Assembly (NCBI GenBank): GCA_016182655.1
Contig: JACPGB010000024.1
Location: 94,549 to 158,548 of the forward strand
Length of the DNA: 64,000 bases
Source: Deltaproteobacteria bacterium
GTDB taxonomy: Bacteria; Desulfobacterota; GWC2-55-46
Reading direction: 5' to 3'
The position numbers were made by a program, and so were the translations under genes. The notes beneath the pieces were generated by a model. It worked only from the letters and a program-made list of their open reading frames with translations, was not told where the DNA came from and ran no database searches. Of this stretch, positions 59,736 through 64,000 are shown one piece after another. Every line of letters begins with the position of its first letter. Within the stretch, counting starts at the first letter, position 1.

Positions 59736-60893
59736 CACATAGTCATGCCCTCGTTTTCGAACCCCCGGTGGATCCTCCCGAACGACAAGAATCTCATACG
59801 GAATTGTGGTAATATAGTCAAACCCTCGTCCCTTAAGGCAAAGACGGCGTGGCGGGTCACTCAGGCGCTGAATATCGCCGGGAGGCCCGAGCTCGTATTC
59901 CCTGACCGGATAGTGGTCGCGGTACGCGCGGGCTCCAAAAACCCGGTCGGCGTCCTTAAGAGCTTTCTTTCGAAGGTCATGGACAACGACGGGATAGACA
60001 TCGTCCTGTACACGGGCGCGAACGGCTATTACTACCAGAAGTTCACGGCCCAGATAATGGAGCGCTCTCGCGGGACTATCGCGTACGCTAAGATCGGCTC
60101 GACCGATCAGGCCCGCAAGAGGGTCGAGGACGAGTCCCGGGCGCTGAAAGAGCTCGATGCATTGAGGCTAACGCGCATGAAGACCCCTGCGCATGTATTT
60201 TACGGAACTATGAACGGCACGGGAGACGCCGTACTCTTGCAGACGCCCCCTCCCCCGGGTTTCTCGGATGTGGAAAGGGGGCTGGATGAGCGGCACATAG
60301 GCGCGCTCTCCGAGCTTTTTGAAAAAACGAGGCATGGTGTCAAAGGCTCCGATGTCCTTGCGCGCGCGGAAGCGGCGTTAAAGACGCTCCCGGGCGAGCG
60401 CGGGAACCGCAAAAAGCTTTTCGATGCCGTTGAAAGGGGCCTCTCAAAGCTTTGCCCCGCGCTCGAAGGCAAAGAATTGCGCTTCGGCCTCTCTCACGGT
60501 GACTTTACGCCGTGGAACATCTACCTCAAGGGTACGGAGATGTTCGTCTTCGACTGGGAGCTCGCGAAAATAAGGGCGCCGCTATGGGACGCGTACAACT
60601 TCATCGTACACAGCGAGCACCTCATCTTCGGCAAGGGCGCAAAAGAGATATTCGCGCTTCTCAAGGGCGAGCGGTACTCGAGACTTACAGGGCTCTACGG
60701 AGAGAAGACAGGGCTCGGCGCGCATGACGCCCGCGTACTCCTGCCGCTTTACCTTACGGAAGTACTGCTCTATTACATCGATTTAGTGTCCAAGTACGAG
60801 TTAGAAGGGACAAAAGAGGGGATAGAGGGCGAGGTGGCTCTGATGATCTCGGAGCTCCTCCGTCTCGCGCTCGCCGACATCGGGAATGCCTGA
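59724..60893 (+). CDS. Aminoglycoside-phosphotransferase-like kinase, N-terminus probably frameshifted
   Basis: 389 aa as read from ATG 59724, which has no ribosome-binding site. IVMPSFSNPRWILPNDKNLI and SSLKAKTAWRVTQALNIAGR form an N-terminal domain seen in phosphotransferase-like proteins of polysaccharide clusters. The kinase part has GTIAYAKIGSTDQARKRVEDESRAL (Lys/Glu for ATP), FGLSHGDFTPWNIYLKGTEMFVFDWELAK (HGDxxxxN and DWE). Target unknown, probably a sugar. The stop overlaps the O-antigen ligase start by eight bases. The true gene likely begins at 59591 in another frame. Confidence 0.72.
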   Translation: MVSSHIVMPSFSNPRWILPNDKNLIRNCGNIVKPSSLKAKTAWRVTQALNIAGRPELVFPDRIVVAVRAGSKNPVGVLKSFLSKVMDNDGIDIVLYTGANGYYYQKFTAQIMERSRGTIAYAKIGSTDQARKRVEDESRALKELDALRLTRMKTPAHVFYGTMNGTGDAVLLQTPPPPGFSDVERGLDERHIGALSELFEKTRHGVKGSDVLARAEAALKTLPGERGNRKKLFDAVERGLSKLCPALEGKELRFGLSHGDFTPWNIYLKGTEMFVFDWELAKIRAPLWDAYNFIVHSEHLIFGKGAKEIFALLKGERYSRLTGLYGEKTGLGAHDARVLLPLYLTEVLLYYIDLVSKYELEGTKEGIEGEVALMISELLRLALADIGNA

Positions 60894-62433
60894 AAACACC
60901 TGGACCAATTCATCCGAGACGCGCGGCTTGAACCCGTATGTCGTCGCGGGGGCCGTAGCGGCCGTGGCGCTCTCGTTCGCAATAGGGCTCCTCATAACCG
61001 TGAAGCCCGTGGCAGGGGCCGCGCTCGCCTTCGCAGTCGCCTTCCCCGTGGTCTACAAGTTCCGCAAGGCCTTTATCATGGGTTATGCCGCGTACCTCCC
61101 TTTCGAGGAGCTCTTCCTCAAGTACGCGCCCGACCAGCTCTACCCGCTCTTCAGGTACGGGGCCGAAGGCACGATATTCCTCCTCTTCGTCGTCGTGGTC
61201 GGGGAGAACCTGCTCCGCGGCAGGGGCTGGCGGAGGACTCCGCTCGATCTGCCCATATTCATGCTCGCGGGCGCGGTGCTGGCTTCCACGGTGTTCAACT
61301 CAGTGCCGCCGACCGTCGCGGCCCTCGGCGTAAAGAGCGTCTTTCGGTATGTCTTCCTCTTTTTCATAATCACGCAATCCGATTACACGAGAAAGGACTT
61401 GAAGCTCTTTCTCTCTATATTCATCGCAAGCGGCGTCCTCCAGATATTCGCGGGACTCGTGCAGGTGGTCGGCGGGGAGGCCGTATACGACTTTTTCAGG
61501 CCGAAGGACGTCGTCGTCGGGGACAAGATACTTAAGACCCAGGACATAACCTTGAGCTCCGAGGGCCTCCGGGTCTGCGGGACGCTCCTGCGGTACGGCG
61601 TATTCGGAAACTACATAGCGTTGCTCCTCTGCCTCCCGCTCGCGAGGCGCTATGTCGGCAAGGACAAGGGACTCGTCACGACCGCGATAATCCTCCTCGG
61701 CGTAACGGTGCTCGTTGCGAGCTTTTCAAGGAAGGGCTGGATAGCCATGTATCTGGCGTTCATCTACATGAACTGGCTATGCGGCAAAAAGGTCAAGACC
61801 GCGGCGCTCCTCGGCCTCCCCATCCTCGGCGTGCCGGTCCTGCTCATCTATTACGGGTTCGCCCAGGCGCTCACGCAGGAGACGACGACAAACCCGATAA
61901 TGAGGCTCGTCGAGATGTTCTCGCCGGACTACCTCTCGCACACGCTCGAGCGGACGCGCCTCTACATCCTCACCTATGTCACCTACAGGATAGCGCGGGA
62001 CTTTTTCTGGTTCGGCGTCGGTCCCGGCCTCATCGGGAGCGATGTCACCGGCACCGCCGGGGGCACGACCGCCCTCGTCGAGGTCGACCGCATCTCGGGT
62101 CTTGATTTCGCGGATGAGCGGCTCGCGCTTCTTACGGATGTTGGCTTCGTCAACATCTTCGCCCAGATAGGCTTCTTCGGCATCCTTGCAGTGGTCATCC
62201 TGCTCGCGAGGTTCATGAAACAGGGCAAAAAGCTCTTTTTGACGAGGACTGACAACGAGACGCGGACCGTCGCCCTCATGTTCCTCGGTTTTACCGTGAT
62301 AATGATAGTCGAGAGCTTTTTCGGCTCGCCCTTGACCTACAGGGCGGTGAGCTTCTACTTCTGGCTCTTTGCCGGACTGCTCTTCTCAAAGGGTATGGCG
62401 GAGGACCCCGCCCCCGGAAAGGCCTCAGCATGA
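60886..62433 (+). CDS. O-antigen ligase/polymerase family membrane protein
   Basis: 515 aa with about 11 to 12 predicted spans. VAGAVAAVALSFAIGLLITV near the start, a large periplasmic loop, and the ligase-type RLCGTLLRYGVFGNYIALLLCLPL / TTAIILLGVTVLVASFSRKGWIAMYLAF region (FSRKGW in place of the common SRSAW) fit the Wzy_C/WaaL group. ARDFFWFGVGPGLIGSDVTG and FVNIFAQIGFFGILAVVILL complete the pattern. It would polymerise or attach glycan at the periplasmic face. Overlaps the upstream kinase gene by 8 bp and the methyltransferase gene by ATGA. Confidence 0.85.
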   Translation: MPENTWTNSSETRGLNPYVVAGAVAAVALSFAIGLLITVKPVAGAALAFAVAFPVVYKFRKAFIMGYAAYLPFEELFLKYAPDQLYPLFRYGAEGTIFLLFVVVVGENLLRGRGWRRTPLDLPIFMLAGAVLASTVFNSVPPTVAALGVKSVFRYVFLFFIITQSDYTRKDLKLFLSIFIASGVLQIFAGLVQVVGGEAVYDFFRPKDVVVGDKILKTQDITLSSEGLRVCGTLLRYGVFGNYIALLLCLPLARRYVGKDKGLVTTAIILLGVTVLVASFSRKGWIAMYLAFIYMNWLCGKKVKTAALLGLPILGVPVLLIYYGFAQALTQETTTNPIMRLVEMFSPDYLSHTLERTRLYILTYVTYRIARDFFWFGVGPGLIGSDVTGTAGGTTALVEVDRISGLDFADERLALLTDVGFVNIFAQIGFFGILAVVILLARFMKQGKKLFLTRTDNETRTVALMFLGFTVIMIVESFFGSPLTYRAVSFYFWLFAGLLFSKGMAEDPAPGKASA

Positions 62434-63161
62434 GCATCTCGGACTTCCACAGGAAGGACTACACCAAAATAAACACGACCCTCCATGTCGAGGACAGCCC
62501 CTGGAAGATAGAAAAGGTAAGGAGGCTCATCAAAGGCAGAGTCTCCCCCAGGGTCATCTGCGACATCGGGTGCGGGGCCGGGCTTATCGCCAAGGGAATG
62601 GCCGAGGCCTACCCGAAGGCGAAGGTCATCGGGCTCGACATCTCCCTCGACATGCTCGGGGCCGCGAGGAAAAATAATACCGGGGCAGACTTCGTCAATG
62701 CCCGGATAGAAGCTCTCCCCATTGGCGAGGGAAGAGCAGACATCGTGATGCTCATGGATGTCCTTGAGCACCTCGAAGACCCCGGAAAGGTCTTAGGGGC
62801 CTTGAGCGCGGTCGCCAGACACCTCGTCATAAAGGTGCCTCTCGAGGACTCGCTCTGGTACTGGGCCAACGACAAGACCGGGCGCTACACGAGAGAGGAC
62901 AACCGGCGTAAGCTCGGGCACATACAGTACTTCAAGATGAGCTCGCTTGCGGAGCTCTTGAGAGGCGCTGGCTTCGAGGTCGTCGCCTACGAGATAATAT
63001 CCCAGAATGTCGACAACCCGGACAACCCCCACATCTCCAAGCTCGGAAAGGTAATAAACCCGGTGAGGGTCCTCACCTACAAGGTCTCGAAGACGCTCTT
63101 CGCCAGGGTCTTTAACGGCTCAGTAATACTGCTTGCGGGGAACACCCGCCTCAAGGGCTGA
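62430..63161 (+). CDS. Class I SAM-dependent methyltransferase
   Basis: 243 aa. VICDIGCGAGLIAKGMAEAYPKAKVIGLDISLDMLGAAR is SAM motif I and the acidic strand-2 end. VNARIEALPIGEGRADIVMLMDVLEHLEDPGKVLGAL is the motif II region of Methyltransf_11/UbiE-like proteins. The C-terminal part (EDNRRKLGHIQYFKMSSLAELLRGAGFEVV) is usual for glycan-cluster methyltransferases. Probably methylates a sugar or lipid carrier product. Starts in ATGA overlap with the ligase gene and shares one base with the next start. Confidence 0.88.
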   Translation: MSISDFHRKDYTKINTTLHVEDSPWKIEKVRRLIKGRVSPRVICDIGCGAGLIAKGMAEAYPKAKVIGLDISLDMLGAARKNNTGADFVNARIEALPIGEGRADIVMLMDVLEHLEDPGKVLGALSAVARHLVIKVPLEDSLWYWANDKTGRYTREDNRRKLGHIQYFKMSSLAELLRGAGFEVVAYEIISQNVDNPDNPHISKLGKVINPVRVLTYKVSKTLFARVFNGSVILLAGNTRLKG

Positions 63162-64000
63162 TGAAGGGATATTTTACGAGCAGGTTCAGGCGGGCCTTTT
63201 CATCCCCCACGAGGGTAAAGGGCTTCTACGCCATAATGGACAAGGGGGTCGTCGGCCTCTTCGGCGTGGTATTCGGCATCCTCATAATACGCCAGTTGCC
63301 GAAGGAGGAGTTCGGCGCGTTTTTACTCTCGGAGTCCTTCAGGGTGATACTCGTCTCGTCGATCGACGTCGCAGTCGGGCAGGCGATAATAAAGTACATC
63401 TCGGAGAGGGGGGAGGCCGACACCCCCGCTATACTCTTCAACTCGCTCGTCTTCAAGGCCGCGCTCTGGGCGGCGTCGACCGTAGTACTTATCATCCTCT
63501 CGTTCTTCGCATCCGATTGGTTCGGGGGCGCGGGCCTGGGCGAGCTCCTCCGGCTCCTGCCCGTTCTCATGGTCTCGATGCTCCTTAACAACCAGCCGAA
63601 ACAGTATCTGACCGCGAGGCTCGAGATCGCCGGCGTATTCGCGCTGGACTTGTCCCTCTTCGCCATATTCCTCATAGGGTTTTACATCTTTAGCTCTTCG
63701 CTCACGACCGCCGGAAGCGTGATACTGCTCCTGTCCGCCGTCTACCTCATAAACTCCGTGCAGGGCTGGATAAGGATATTCGGGAGGGTCTCGCTCTCCG
63801 CCCGTATCGAGGGGGAGTGGATGAAGAAGATATTTTTCTTCTCGAAGCACGCGCTCCTCAACAACATAGGGATGAACGTATACAACCAGTCGAACCCGGT
63901 GATAATCGGGCTCCTCATGGACGCGACGGCCGTCGCCGTATTCGGCGCGGCGATGGTCTTCATACAGTTCTTCTACATGATGGGCGAGGCGTTCAACATG
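63161..64000 (+). CDS. Polysaccharide flippase (Wzx/MATE-like), partial
   Basis: At least 280 aa, running off the window. Opens MKGYFTSRFRRAFSSPTRVK, then repeated membrane spans (GVVGLFGVVFGILIIRQLPKEEFGAFLL). NNQPKQYLTARLEIAGVFALD, and FFSKHALLNNIGMNVYNQSNPVIIGLLMDATAVAVFGAAM with its Asn-rich helix, follow. This is the oligosaccharide-flippase pattern, moving lipid-linked repeat units across the inner membrane. ATG overlaps the previous stop by one base. It places the 58-64 kb genes in one surface-glycan operon. Confidence 0.87.
   Translation, partial: MKGYFTSRFRRAFSSPTRVKGFYAIMDKGVVGLFGVVFGILIIRQLPKEEFGAFLLSESFRVILVSSIDVAVGQAIIKYISERGEADTPAILFNSLVFKAALWAASTVVLIILSFFASDWFGGAGLGELLRLLPVLMVSMLLNNQPKQYLTARLEIAGVFALDLSLFAIFLIGFYIFSSSLTTAGSVILLLSAVYLINSVQGWIRIFGRVSLSARIEGEWMKKIFFFSKHALLNNIGMNVYNQSNPVIIGLLMDATAVAVFGAAMVFIQFFYMMGEAFNM

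Noticed and set aside
59591-59812. Independent 73-aa gene
   Set aside because: Its second half has no conserved features, while the first part completes the N-terminus of the following kinase; better read as a frameshifted fragment.

Overview
The window comes from a GC-rich Gram-negative bacterium with a largely anaerobic, ferredoxin-centred metabolism. It encodes 2-oxoacid:ferredoxin oxidoreductase, HdrABC/Flx-type electron-transfer proteins, a soluble-type fumarate reductase module, lipoproteins, an O-antigen ligase and a c-type cytochrome. I place it loosely among Desulfobacterota, Nitrospirota or Nitrospinota-like lineages; that is inference from gene content, not a phylogenetic result. 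Coding density is high, starts are often TTG, and the intergenic gaps are crowded with palindromic repeats of several families. I found no transposase, integrase, CRISPR array or rRNA.

Layout. 0-5.4 kb: the end of an HD-GYP protein, then ChaN-like lipoprotein, citrate synthase, cold-shock protein and an amidase-rph-rdgB operon. 5.5-11.9 kb: a plus-strand osmoadaptation block with cation exchanger, mannosyl/glucosyl-phosphoglycerate-type phosphatase, two glycosyltransferases and two MscS-type membrane proteins. 11.9-19.5 kb: miscellaneous housekeeping genes (YyaL, DJ-1, UvrD-like helicase, CDF transporter, lipid kinase, PEBP, VOC). 19.8-42.7 kb: a 23-kb minus-strand run of TCA-cycle genes. In transcription order it reads mdh, fumAB, hdrCBA, flxD, small protein, flxCBA, a fumarate-reductase-like FeS/flavoprotein pair, terminator, sucCD, korDABC, terminator, sdhABE. 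With gltA at 1.3 kb, most of the cycle except aconitase and isocitrate dehydrogenase is present.

43.2-44.7 kb holds tRNA-Pro, tRNA-Arg, a tRNA 3-prime remnant, an exported protein and an AT-rich lipoprotein islet. 44.7-53.1 kb carries cytochrome c, a large lipoprotein of unknown function and an AddAB-like helicase-nuclease pair. 53.1-54.6 kb has an AT-rich fic gene and tRNA-His. 54.8-64 kb carries gyrB, a NYN/cold-shock fusion and the start of a surface-glycan cluster (kinase-like fusion, APH-like kinase with an apparent frameshift, O-antigen ligase, methyltransferase, Wzx-like flippase cut by the window end).

How it works together. The central block suggests a TCA cycle able to run in the reductive direction at the fumarate and 2-oxoglutarate steps. 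The Flx-Hdr proteins would join NAD(P)H, ferredoxin and a thiol or fumarate acceptor. Two small solitary nuclease genes (DUF559 and GIY-YIG) sit inside palindromic repeat elements in this operon, and other palindromes lie just upstream of sdhB, sucD and flxA. These are the most unusual structural features of the window.
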